Assembly: GCA_033220425.1 (NCBI GenBank)
Contig: CM065647.1
Coordinates: 1,612,001-1,676,000, forward strand
Source of the DNA: Lepraria neglecta
Lineage: Eukaryota > Ascomycota > Lecanoromycetes > Lecanorales > Stereocaulaceae
Reading direction: 5' to 3'
Length of the DNA stretch: 64,000 nucleotides
The translations under genes and the position numbers were made by a program. The notes beneath the pieces were generated by a model, which saw nothing but the letters and a program-made list of their open reading frames with translations, was not told the DNA's origin and did not search any database. Of the stretch, positions 44,588 through 56,479 are shown piece by piece; the stretch's first letter is position 1; each line of letters begins with the position of its first letter.

Positions 44588-45265
44588 ATGAGCTGCGACG
44601 AGAGCCAACCACTCCTCACTGACGGCACGCTGGGGGAGCGTGCCAGACAACAGTACCATGGCATAGTGGTCTCAGTCTCCTACGATAATACGACTCGCAA
44701 GCAAACTAGGCGCTTCTTATCCTCAAAGTATGGCCATTACGCCGTGTTGCTACTTGTCTCTCTGGATGTCAGCTGTATCTTCGCGGACTTTCTCATCAGT
44801 CTCTATATCTGTGATCACACATGCGCCAAGGGCGAGCCCGTAAGCAAGAAGTTACCCGAGGCACAGGATGCTCTTGGAATAGTCAGCCTTGTGTTCAGTT
44901 GCTTGTTCATGGTCGAATTGCTGGCCAGCATATGGGCCTTTGGTCTTGGGTGAGTAACCTTCAGGCTAGATCAACGATGCTGACGGCTTCCAAGGTACTT
45001 CAAGTCCAAGTTCCATTGCTTTGATGCTGCTATCATCGTTGCGGGGTTCATCATCGATGTCTGCTTAAAAGGAGTGCTCGAGGAAGCAGGGTCCATTGTG
45101 GTGATTCTGCGACTTTGGCGAGTATTTAAGATTGTCGAAGAATTCAGCGCTGGAGCATCGGACCAGATGGACATCCTTACTGAGCTGAACGAGAAGCTGG
45201 AGAAGGAGAACTCTGATTTGAAGAGGGAGTTGAAGACTCTGAAGGCAGATCAGGACGGGCAGTGA
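44588..45265 (+). CDS. HV1: Voltage-gated proton channel (Hv1-like)
   Basis: Two exons (44588-44949 and 44995-45265, 45-bp intron) give 210 residues. The protein is a lone voltage-sensor domain. S1 contains YAVLLLVSLDVSCIFADFLI, with Asp60 at the position of the selectivity Asp of animal Hv1. S2 is LGIVSLVFSCLFMVELLASIWAF. S3 is HCFDAAIIVAGFIIDVCL. S4 is SIVVILRLWRVFKIVEE, with Arg160, Trp162, Arg163 and Lys166 (animal Hv1 has RLWR..R, so the third charge is Lys). The last 30 residues (LTELNEKLEKENSDLKREL) form a heptad coiled coil expected to dimerise the channel. Such channels extrude protons at the plasma membrane and are known in several fungi. Frame and splice sites are intact. Confidence 0.9.
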
Positions 45266-46028
45266 AGCTGTGAGAGCGTTTGAGGAAGGGAGGAATTCGA
45301 GGATCTGGTTTATAAAGGGAGTTCGTGGCTCTGAAGGCTGGCTCTGAAGGCAGGCTATGATCGGCTCCTATAATCGGCTTCGAGCCCGTTGCAGCTTTAG
45401 AAGAGGTATCATGCTTGAAATAGCTGGCGTCTTGTGTTCAATATGGAGTAAACGGCGTCGAAGGCAGATCTGGACGGGATAGATTCGGTCCTGGGCTGTA
45501 TAAACTTTTCTTTACAGTGTGTGGAGGAATGATCGATTCGATGCTATTGGAGGCTGCACGCTGTAGGAACCCGAATGACGTTGTATCAAGTAGTCTTTGA
45601 TATCGACCTATCGTCACTTAAAGTAGCTCTCCCAACCTGGAATTTCGAGCCTTAGTTGGTCTGTGCTGCATTGCGTAGAACTGCCGGCGATCAGGGTCCT
45701 CCGCCCAAGGTCTTCCGGCCGAGGCGCCACTGATGATTTTACTCACACCAGACCACATAAGGCAGTGTACAACCACCACAAAAGAGCTTCCCTGCAGTAA
45801 CATCCTTGGTTCCTTGGTTGGTTCTAATTCAAACCTGCACTCTCCCTATCCTTTCGAGGCACTCTCTCCTCCCTCCTGTACGATACGTTGACGGATCTCC
45901 GCTGGTCCCACACGCTCCCTTCGAACATTAACCCTCTAAGTCAGACCGCCTATTCGTCCGTGCGCAAATTTTTTGATATATGAGAGAGAGCAGGAGGTGA
46001 CCAGAAGAGTCTTCCGGCTGGGTTTATC
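45266..46028. other. Intergenic region with a small copy of the channel gene's 3' end
   Basis: 45460-45478 repeats 19 bp of the coding 3' end of the channel gene (from 45240) with one mismatch. Short GGCTCTGAAGGC repeats occur near 45328-45352. Otherwise no gene; the right part is the promoter of the phosphatase gene. Confidence 0.45.
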
Positions 46029-47829
46029 ATGGGTCAGACATTATCTGAGCCAGTAGTGGAAAAGGTGTGTTGTGTGCTCAACCTGCGTCGCAAGCTCGAG
46101 GTCGCGTGATAAGACAATACTGGCAGCCTTCCAAAATGTCTAGCCTGCGCCGAGACCTTCTTGTGTCGATTACATGCCTGTGGTGCTGACCTATGTTCTT
46201 TGCAGATCTCTGATGATGGTCAAGATGATCGAGTTGCGTTCGGCGTTTCTGCCATGCAGGGATGGCGTATCAGTATGGAGGACGCACACGCAGCCGTGTT
46301 AGACCTGCAAGCAGAGAATGTGGACAGAGAATTCAAAGCTGCGTCCGTGGATGACCGGCTCAGCTTCTTCGGGGTATACGATGGCCATGGCGGAGACAAG
46401 GTTGCGCTGTTCGCAGGCGAGAACATACACAAGATCCTCGCAAAGCAAGAAGCGTTCAAGAACAAGGACTTCGAACAGGCTCTGAAAGATGGGTTCCTTG
46501 CTACAGATCGGGCTATCCTGAAAGGTAAGTGTTGGTGACTATTGGTGATGATTTCATCTCACGGTACACGTCAGATCCAAAATACGAGGAGGAAGTCTCT
46601 GGTTGCACTGCATCTGTGGGATTGATATCAAAGACGACAATCTATGTGGTCAGTTTACCCGCCAACGACCATATATAATACCACCCTTCTAACGCAACTC
46701 AGGCTAACGCCGGCGATTCACGCTCTGTTCTCGGTGTCAAGGGCAGAGCAAAACCGCTATCGTACGACCATAAGCCTCAAAATGAGGGTGAGTTTGAACC
46801 ATCGCATTTTCAGTGCTCTAGCTGAACCTCATTACAGGAGAAAAGGCACGAATATGCGCCGCTGGGGGCTTCGTTGATTTCGGTCGTGTCAACGGCAACC
46901 TTGCACTTTCCCGCGCAATCGGCGACTTCGAGTTCAAGAAGAGTGCGGAACTGTCTCCAGAACAGCAGATCGTGACCGCATTCCCCGACGTCATTGCTCA
47001 TACTATAACCGACGACGATGAGTTTCTTGTCATTGCTTGTGACGGTATGCATATGAGACTTGATGGTTCGTATAAAGAACCTCGCTTATCCGTACATCTT
47101 AGGTATCTGGGACTGTCAATCATCGCAAGCAGTGGTAGAATTTGTCCGGCGCGGTATTGCAGCCCAGCAAGAGCTCTCAAAGATCTCCGAAAACATGATG
47201 GACAATTGCCTGGCCTCAAACAGCGAGACTGGCGGCGTCGGATGCGATAACATGACCATGATAGTCATCGCCCTTCTTAGAGGCAAGAGCAAAGATCAGT
47301 GGTACCAAGAGATTGCGGACAGGGTTGCAAAGGGCGACGGACCTTGCGCTCCACCAGAATATGGTAACACGCCCTCTACACCTCAACAGGTGAAGTCTTA
47401 CTAAGGCGATGTTCAACAGCTGAGTTCCGCGGTCCTGGTGTACGACACAATTTCGAGGATAGTGGGGATGACTATGATCTCGACCTGGACCAGCGAACTC
47501 GTGGCGTTGGAAGTCGCTCCGGCAGGATCATACTGCTCGGAGATGGCACCGAGGGCCTAACAGAGAGCGATGATACGGAGATGTTCGATCACGAAGAAGA
47601 GGATAAGGACCTTGAGAGCCAAGTTACCAAGGGTCAAGGAACGACGAACGATGAGGACCGAGGCGCAAGAGAGGAGACTCCTGGCCCGGAAGCCCCAGCA
47701 TCCACAGAGAAGCAGCAGCAGACGAATCCTTTCGACACTCCCCCCTCCACAATCTTAGACAAGAAAGTGATCCCGGAGAGCGCCCTACCGGATAAGCTCG
47801 TCACTCCACCCACGAGTCAAGAGAAGTAG
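46029..47829 (+). CDS. PP2C-type Ser/Thr phosphatase (PTC2/PTC3 group)
   Basis: Seven exons (46029-46064, 46206-46524, 46575-46648, 46703-46787, 46838-47044, 47103-47363, 47420-47829) give 463 residues. The N-terminus [12 protein letters not shown] is typical of the Ptc2/3 group and has Gly2, a possible N-myristoylation site. Metal-binding motifs: MEDAH (Glu37, Asp38), DGHGG (71-75), ANAGDSR, and the late [18 protein letters not shown] and [14 protein letters not shown] are further PP2C signatures. In yeast, Ptc2/3 dephosphorylate stress MAP kinase Hog1, Rad53 and Ire1-pathway targets. The C-terminal 140 residues are acidic and disordered ([18 protein letters not shown]). All exon joins keep the frame. 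Confidence 0.9.
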
Positions 47830-48743
47830 ACACTGGCTGCCATAATATATAATGCTACTTCCCGATTGACTTCTGTTTCGGCTTATGAGAACGTTCACGA
47901 GCTATGAGATTACCCCCTTTGTGCGGCTTGCGTCGAGCTACTCTACACCAGCGATGACTTACCGATTTAGAGCCTCTAGCGATTCTCTAGAGGACAGATT
48001 CCACCTTCTGCGGTCTTTTCAGAGGCCGCTGACCGCGTTGGTCAGACGTCAACGAATGCATTGTCGGATTAGGAGACGGGTTCCCTCTATAGCGCTTCCT
48101 ATACCTACAAATACCTTGATTCCCCCTTTCTACACCATCCGATTTCTCAGTGCCATCCTGGCATCTTTTCACCCTGGAAACCCGTTTCACGGACCGATAG
48201 AAGTGGTCAAGCTCAGGCCTAGGCTCAAAGCTCAGGCATTTTAATTGTGTGGATATCAAGCACTTGCGGGTAGACGTCCAAAATCCAGCATTGCTACGGC
48301 TTGGGTTGATATCTGTGTACGAAGCACAATGTTTGAGAAGATGATTGCGACCCTACTGAAAGATCAGAGTTCTTTGTACATATTCAAATTAAGACCGTCT
48401 AGACAACATGAAATTGCTTGCATCCATAGGGCTGACCATACAAATAAAAATGTCGCGAATCGCGATGACGATCAAGTCTCGGCCTAATCCGTAGAAGCAA
48501 GGAAATCCACTGTAGTCTTTTAAGTAAGAAAGTATGTTGATGCGACGACCAGGCTTTTTACAGATGCCATCCCTGTATTCTTCAAATATTCCTTTACAGC
48601 CCGTGCTCGCGGCTTCCTGATTCTTCCATTCAAAAAAAAACCCCTCGCAACTTCAACCCCTACTCCTTAACACGCGAGACCACCAATCTCTGCTCGTGTG
48701 CCTGTGTCACGGATCATTGAATTTGGAACACTGTGACTCCAGC
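47830..48743. other. Intergenic region
   Basis: About 900 bp with no supported gene. Short plus-strand frames near 47885-48487 lack any family likeness. A poly-A run near 48633 and CT-rich sequence before 48740 belong to the PCT1 leader/promoter. Confidence 0.5.
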
Positions 48744-50344
<1,601 letters not shown>

Positions 50345-50665
50345 TTGTTCGAAAGGGAGCTTTTGATGCGAGAACACTTGGCCCCCTTTCAGTGTAGTAA
50401 TAGTGGGTGTCTTCAGCGATACACCATTGTAATACATTCGCTAGCATAACGTCATGTCCCCTTACTGGTCTGCTAAATTGCCACGTAGCCCAGCATCATC
50501 TGTCTGCACCAGCTTGTAATGAGAATGGCTAGCGTTTTGCTTTCCAAGTAGAGGTTCAAGTGTTTCAATTGACAAGATGCATTTGCTACCTCAATTATCG
50601 AGACTTGTAGCACAACATTGTCACCTTAATCTTAGAACCTAGCATATCATCCACAAATCACGAGT
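50345..50665. other. Convergent 3' spacer between PCT1 and RPS23
   Basis: 321 bp, AT-rich, holding the two 3' UTRs. No other feature. Confidence 0.5.
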
Positions 50666-51184
50666 CTATGACCTAGGCTTCTCCTTCTTCTCCTTCCACA
50701 GCGCTGACAAACCCACACCCGACACCTTCACGACCTTGAACCGCACACCAGGAATATCACCCTTCGCTTTGCCTTTTCGACCGAAACCGGATAGTAGGAC
50801 TTCATCGTTCTCGTCCACGAAGTTTAGACAACCATCGTTAGGCACTACCAAATAATACTCAGTCAGCCAAATTCCTTGCTCAACTTTCCCACCCCATCCA
50901 ACAAGTATACATAATCACCACTCACCGAAAGCAGTAACCTTCTTTCCATTCTTAATTAACTGCACCCTAACACATTTCCTAATCGCAGAGTTCGGCTGCT
51001 TTGCCTCCACACCCACTTTCTCAAGCACTATTCCTTTGGCGTGGGAGGAGCCACCGAAGGGAGAGGACTTGTAGGCGGTACCGAGGAGACGCTTCTTGTA
51101 GTGGAGATCGGCCCAGCGGCCTTCGCGACGATGGGTGCGAAGTTTGCGAGCGGCGTTCAGGCCACGGGGTTTGCCTTTGCCCAT
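50666..51184 (-). CDS. RPS23: 40S ribosomal protein S23 (uS12)
   Basis: Two exons (51184-50926 and 50844-50666, 81-bp intron GTGAGT..TGGTAG) give exactly 145 residues, the standard eukaryotic length. The protein lines the decoding centre of the small subunit and affects translational accuracy. Sequence landmarks: [41 protein letters not shown], the [10 protein letters not shown] decoding loop (its Pro is the hydroxylated residue in other eukaryotes), [17 protein letters not shown] and the basic C-terminus KEKKEKPRS. No changes at conserved positions were noticed. Confidence 0.96.
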
Positions 51185-51650
51185 GGTTGCTGGAGGGGAG
51201 GGATGTCAGTAAGCGTTTCGATTGAAGGAAGACGAGTGTGAGCAAATTGAGCTTGGACGTTAGGTGGCCAGCCTGGAAGCGAATTTCTGAGGGTAGAGGA
51301 GGGGACAGGTGGCAGAGGAAGTATCTCAAGAGACTTACCGATTGATGTGTGATCGCAATATGGGAATAGAAGGTCTTCTGTTCGAGGAGGTGGTCGTAGA
51401 AGATATCAATGGACTAGAAAAGCTAAGCGAGTGTGGGCTACTCAGCCCTATGGCGCGCTGCTGGCGCGGAACGTCTCCGCCCTCTCTTCACCTGTTCGAG
51501 GAACATGACAATATTCTTCCCATCTTCAGTACTCTAAAGCAATGTGCTCAATTGTGACAAGTGCTGCCTACGGTCTCGACCTCTTAATGCTCCAAAGATT
51601 ACCGTCACCTTGACCATACGGCATAAAATAATCGTCTATAACGCTACAAG
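51185..51650. promoter_or_regulatory. Divergent promoter of RPS23 and a conserved fungal gene
   Basis: 466 bp between two start codons facing away from each other. The RPS23 side has pyrimidine-rich leader sequence on its coding strand, common for ribosomal protein genes. No defined site assigned. Confidence 0.45.
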
Positions 51651-52373
51651 ATGTCAACCCTCTCCCCATCCTCCGCCGCTGCACCCAACACAACCCACCC
51701 CCAACGTGCCCCACCACCCTCCCTCTTCCTCGGCCCCCCCTCCCGTAATGCCTCCAACGTTTCCCTCAGTCAACCAGGCCCATCCACCCAACCCCCATCC
51801 TCCCAAACCCGAGCCCCTCTCCTCCGTTCCCGCTCAACCCGAGGCCCAGATACAACAGTAACATCAGCACCCCTTGGCCGCTCTCGCCCTCAAGCCCCAC
51901 AACAGACACAAACAGAAGGCGACCGCACTGATGCCCTTTGGGCAGAAATGCAAGCCACGCTCGCCGAGGTGGAGCTAAGTGCATTCAGCAGCACGCATGT
52001 CTTCGGCTCAGCGCATATTGCCGCGCTAGAAGAGCTAAGAGAAGCGCAAATTGCATTGGCTCAGGCATGGGGAAGGGGAGAGGCTGGTGAGGATGAGGAG
52101 TTGGAAGAGGACAAGGCGCACGTTGGGAAAGCGAAGGAAGAGGCGAAAAAGGATTGGGGTGCTGAGGGTGGGGAAGAGGAAGAAGGCGATATTGTTGAGG
52201 CGAGGAGACGGAGGGAGGCGAACGAGAAGTTCTTTCGGAGAGTTGGGGAGGGGGTTGTTGATGTGGTTGGGAAGTTAGAGGGGGTTGCGGAGGCGATGGC
52301 GAAGGTTGAGAGGGAGAGTAGGGAGATTTGGAGTGAGAAGGACAGTGTGGAGTCGGAGTCTGTTGCTGCTTGA
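51651..52373 (+). CDS. Conserved fungal protein of unknown function (possibly DUF5315)
   Basis: A 240-residue single-exon protein. Residues 1-90 are disordered and rich in Pro, Ser and Gln. Residues about 93-140 contain the best-conserved part, RTDALWAEMQATLAEVELSA and HVFGSAHIAALEELREAQIALAQAW, predicted as two helices. An acidic, Glu-rich linker follows. A helical/coiled-coil segment (ANEKFFRRVGEGVVDVVGKL..VAEAMAKVERES) ends the protein. The ALWAEMQ..EVELSA signature recalls fungal proteins grouped as DUF5315, but I hold that only loosely. Function unknown. The first half is C-rich and the second half G-rich on the coding strand. Confidence 0.65.
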   Translation: MSTLSPSSAAAPNTTHPQRAPPPSLFLGPPSRNASNVSLSQPGPSTQPPSSQTRAPLLRSRSTRGPDTTVTSAPLGRSRPQAPQQTQTEGDRTDALWAEMQATLAEVELSAFSSTHVFGSAHIAALEELREAQIALAQAWGRGEAGEDEELEEDKAHVGKAKEEAKKDWGAEGGEEEEGDIVEARRRREANEKFFRRVGEGVVDVVGKLEGVAEAMAKVERESREIWSEKDSVESESVAA

Positions 52374-53475
52374 GTGGGAGAATGGAGGTCAGAGCTGAAA
52401 AATGCCTTGTTTGCGAAGGACATTGCGTTGCTGTCCATGATGAACGGCTGTTGAGATCGTCATCTCGATGGTGACATATGCTGTTTGGATGGTGGTAGGT
52501 CCAATTGAGTTCCCAGATTTTGAAACTCTTCGAGCAGACACGGTATAAGGGCCCTCGCAATGTCCTGGTGAAAACGAGACAACAAGACGTTTCCTCGATT
52601 ACCAAGGACCTTGTCGTTGATGTCGTAAAATTCGAAGGGGTTAAGGTTATTACGCTGTGAGATATGTGCCCACTGAACTACATATGTTGGTCACCGACGA
52701 AACACCCTGCTGAGGTATTCTTACACTTGCAAGGGTGTAGAGCTAGTGCTCTCGTCAGATCTCTCTCGAAGCGCAAAAGTATACGACCGGGAAAGACCAG
52801 AAGCCGGGATAGAGCTGCTGCTCAACTTAACTTGAGACACAATAAATCCATTCTAGGGGTAAACCGCCCGGAGACTGGTCACTACGAAAACTGCCAAAGA
52901 CGTATTCGTACACTTCGAGGGGCATGAAGCCAAGTTTCTGGTTGCGTGTCCACTCCACTGAATGCACAAGTTGTTTAATGACAAAGGACCTCGTTCTAAA
53001 TCTGTACACCCTGAACGGTGCAAGGCCAGAATTTTAAACATTTGTCCATGTCAGTGAAGCGCGAAAGCGACAGATCTCAGTTCAATTCGAAGCTGATGTA
53101 TCGCTTAGTGGGAGCTCATGTTCCAGAGAATCTGGCAAAAAAGCTCGCGTCTAAGCTCTGGAAGGCTCCTTAGCTTTGGCATTAACCTGCTCATTCCAGC
53201 ATATTGCGGGACTCGATTCATGCGAATTTGCAGAAAGCGAAAGGTCAACGAGTCAACCGGAAATTATTGCCCCGGTGTTTACCCTCGGCAGTGTTGAAAT
53301 TTTCAGCCGCGTCGCTCATGTGAATGAGCGCGTGTGCCTCCCTTCATCCTCACATTTGGACCATCCTTCAACACACATCCCCCTTCGACTGGTCCATCTT
53401 CTGGCTACTCGCCTTCTTCGTACTCTGACACCCTGGCTTGTCACCTTCGTCATTTGTCCATCCTCAACCAGTACG
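52374..53475. other. Gene-free stretch
   Basis: 3' flank of the preceding gene and about 1 kb of low-information sequence before the first BTB relic. Nothing supported. Confidence 0.45.
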
Positions 53476-54472
53476 ATGTCCATTTTCGACGCATCAACCC
53501 CTATTGGTCGCCTCAGAGAAATGCAGGCTCGCTCAGCAGCTTCTACCCTTAAGTTATCACCAACTCCGGAAACTATGACACCAAAAGCTGAGGAATGTGT
53601 GGAACACGTCCATAAAAAAAAAGACGGATCCATGTGTAAAGAACCAAGCTTGAGCCCAAACTCCTAGTTGTTTTCCTCACTAACGCGGGGTTCAGCGGCT
53701 CATTCGATCGGATTGTCCAGATAAAAGTTGGCCAGGAACAGCGCGTTTTTGAAATCCGTAGGGAGCTTCTATGTGGCGTGTCCTCGTACTTCACAGCTGC
53801 GCTAAAAGGCGAATTCAAGGAGGCGCAAGCCCAGACCATTGAGTTGTGAGAGGAGTTCGATACCTTGTTCGAACGATTCCAACTTTGGATCTATTCGGGA
53901 AGCGTTTTCTCCAACGAAGAAACGGATAAAGATATTGAATGGGATGACCTGCTCGCCTTGTATGCTTTCGGTGAGGCTCGCAATATACCCCACCTCAAGA
54001 ATTCAACCATCAACGCCCTCATCAACAAGAAGCACGGCGTGACTTACATCCCCAGCAAGAAGATCAAATACATCTACCAGAACACTCCGTCCGGCTCGCA
54101 ACTGCGCAAATTGTTCGTCGACTGGAGTGTCCATCTCGGAGCTTTATCCGGGGGAGGTTGTTCCAAGAACACAACCGTGGAGACTACCCCAAGGACTACC
54201 TCATCGATGTAGTCATCGCACAGCATGCTCTAGCCCCCAGTGGTAAACCCAAGTTCACCGACTTTCGTATCATTCGTCCCAATTATCAAGACACTCTGCC
54301 GGTCACTACCAAAACTACTGCTGAGAAAGAAGAGGCTAGTTTCCCATCTACTTCTACCTTTGTGGGCTGTTGCTTATATGATTCTGACAGTAATGCCACG
54401 ATCCGCCGCACCAAAGAGTCACCGCGTTGGTTGAGGGCCACGGTTATCAGACGTTTGAGGCAGAGTATTTGA
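53476..54472 (+). pseudogene. BTB/POZ-domain gene, decayed (copy 1)
   Basis: An N-terminal piece (MSIFDASTPIGRL) precedes a probable intron with an ACTAAC branch and TTCAG acceptor at about 53694. The BTB domain follows: DRIVQIKVGQEQRVFEIRRELL, SSYFTAALKGEFKEAQAQTIEL, FERFQLWIYSGSV, then a BACK-like helical part (LYAFGEARNIPHLKNSTINALI, YIYQNTPSGSQLRKLF). These fungal BTB proteins are usually Cul3 adaptors or of unknown role. A TGA at 53847-53849 sits right after TIEL, and the frame changes near 54160 before HNRGDYPKDYLIDVV. Domain spacing is otherwise normal, so decay seems recent. A second BTB relic lies at 60.5-61.3 kb on the other strand. Confidence 0.65.
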
Positions 54473-55962
54473 GTGTTGGTGGGTTGTCAGTGTGCAGAGG
54501 ACAAGCAGATGGATGCCCAAGTTAGTTGATAATTTACAGGCTTTCAATGTACCATCCTCCGAGATTGACGCTCAACCATCCAGCGAATCGCACAAGATGC
54601 AGCTGTACACGTCCATCGAACTCTCTAAAATGGAAGACCTTTCCCTAACCGTTGCTTTTTCCTTTGTGTGTTCGTTCCCCTGGCAATCCTTTTCATTCTA
54701 GAAAAAACTTGTCAATAGGACACATTCATACTCCACGAGCCCTCTCAATGCCCAATTTCGCAGCTCCCGTCACATAGTATTTGTCCTATACATCATTGGC
54801 TTCTATTACCCAAGAGCTCCTGTCACCCCCGCCACACAGCTGAAACACTCATGTATCATAGCTCCCTTGTGAAGCATTCGACGCTGGCGCCAAACGAGTA
54901 GGTAATCCATCAGAGCAAACATTCAGCAAATGTTGGGAGGTAACCCAGTCGAAGGCCTAAAGAACATTTTTGTGACATGGCATTTGCATTAGCCTTTGGC
55001 TATCTTCCAGCCATTCATTTGGCCGGTGGTTTGGCATAAATGACGGGGCTGTCGATCAACATGGCCGCCGCCCAGGAGCCCGTTCTAGTTAGAGCCCAAC
55101 GCCTAATTCTTCAAACAAGCCCGACGTTTCAGCCATCCAATGGCTTTGTTGCAAGGCTTAGCTGGCGTTAGGAATAAGATTTCGAGCCGCGCGGAAGTTA
55201 GATGTAAACAACCTCTAATGACGAGCCTTTCTTTCAACATACAGATGGGGAAATCGAAAAAGCCATGAAGCATCATAACAGAGCAGATCTAGGCTTTGAA
55301 GACGCTACGACTCCACTATCGATAGTATACGCACGAGGTTGGCACAAACAGAGTCTCCTCAAATGACATTCCGCGGCTTCTCTAATTCCCCTTTGGTACT
55401 TCAATCGACCAACAAGCCCTAACATTTCGTTCTCTCTGCGCTTTTCGTGTGCGTATCCCTGCCAACTCGCGCTTGCTTGAATGGGATTTAAATTTTACAC
55501 CTCTTCACTCAATCCAGCACGAAACTTTCCGCATTCTGCCTCAATGGCGCTGTCCATCACGCTAAAGTCTGGGGAACTGCAACCCAAGGCCCGTTTCATA
55601 TGTCGCCGCACAGCCGTGAGGCTCATATAATTTTATTTCATTGCTCAATAGCTTCCAATTCGAAGTTTGAGCCAACATGCCATATCATCATTGCAACAGA
55701 ATATGAGTTGGGGGGTGAGAAAGGAAGCTCTGCACTTAGCGTTGACCTGCTTAGTGCATTCGGCGCTCTTGGTTTTTTGGGGTTGATTGATCTCGAAGAT
55801 CCCGTTTTGACAGGCAGAGTACTTAATTGTGTAGAATGCCTTTTATTCCCTCGCTCTCGAACTTCCTTTCCACCACCATTGCCAACAGTTCTCTCAATCA
55901 AGATCTCAACCAAAGTCCACTCTCCTCTATCCATCTCCAATAAGACCAAGCCCCAATCCACC
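54473..55962. other. Gene-poor stretch
   Basis: About 1.5 kb without a supported gene. A frame that starts near 55600 overlaps the leader of the next relic and is probably chance. Confidence 0.45.
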
Positions 55963-56479
55963 ATGCGCTTCCTCACCACCACCAACTTAGCTCCACTCGC
56001 CCTCCTCCTCCCCCTCCCCCTAGCAACCGCAGACGACACCTTCAAATTCACCCTCTCCAACGGCGTTTCCCAAAAAACACCCCAAACTCCGCCATCGTCA
56101 CAATCAACAAAGCAGGAGCAACAGACGCCCACGCCATCTCGAACTGCGCAAACGAAATGATCGGTTCCCCCTCCGACCACAACGTCATCGAATCCGGCCT
56201 TCTCGACCCCAACGAGTACCTCATCATCAACACCGGCATGCACTGGTGCTCTTCCGAGGAAAACTCCGATGGATGAACCGCCGACTACGGTGCCCATCAT
56301 CTGGACGTCCCCGCCGACTACACCCAATCGGGCTCAGACAAGTATACGTGGACGTGCAAGTTCCCACTGGATAGCCCACCGCCACAATCAACGCCACAAC
56401 GAAAACGTACGTTCTATTCGTTACCAACTTCAGCCACGCTGCAAGAACGGGCGACGGCTCCGCCGTCAGCGAGGCTTAG
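55963..56479 (+). pseudogene. Secreted-protein gene, decayed
   Basis: Starts MRFLTTTNLAPLALLLPLPLATA, a strong signal peptide, then DDTFKFTLSNGVSQ. Coherent sequence continues in another frame (SAIVTINKAGATDAHAISNC, LDPNEYLIINTGMHWC) and then in a third part (TYVLFVTNFSHAARTGDGSAVSEA) ending at 56479. About three breaks separate these pieces, so the gene is dead. Cys spacing and size (near 165 residues) suggest a small secreted protein of unknown family. DNA is C-rich on the coding strand, unlike the AT-rich surroundings, which helps delimit it. Confidence 0.5.

Noticed and set aside
55600-55962. Upstream extension of the frame overlapping the secreted-protein relic
   Set aside because: The signal peptide starts cleanly at the ATG at 55963; the upstream part has no family likeness.
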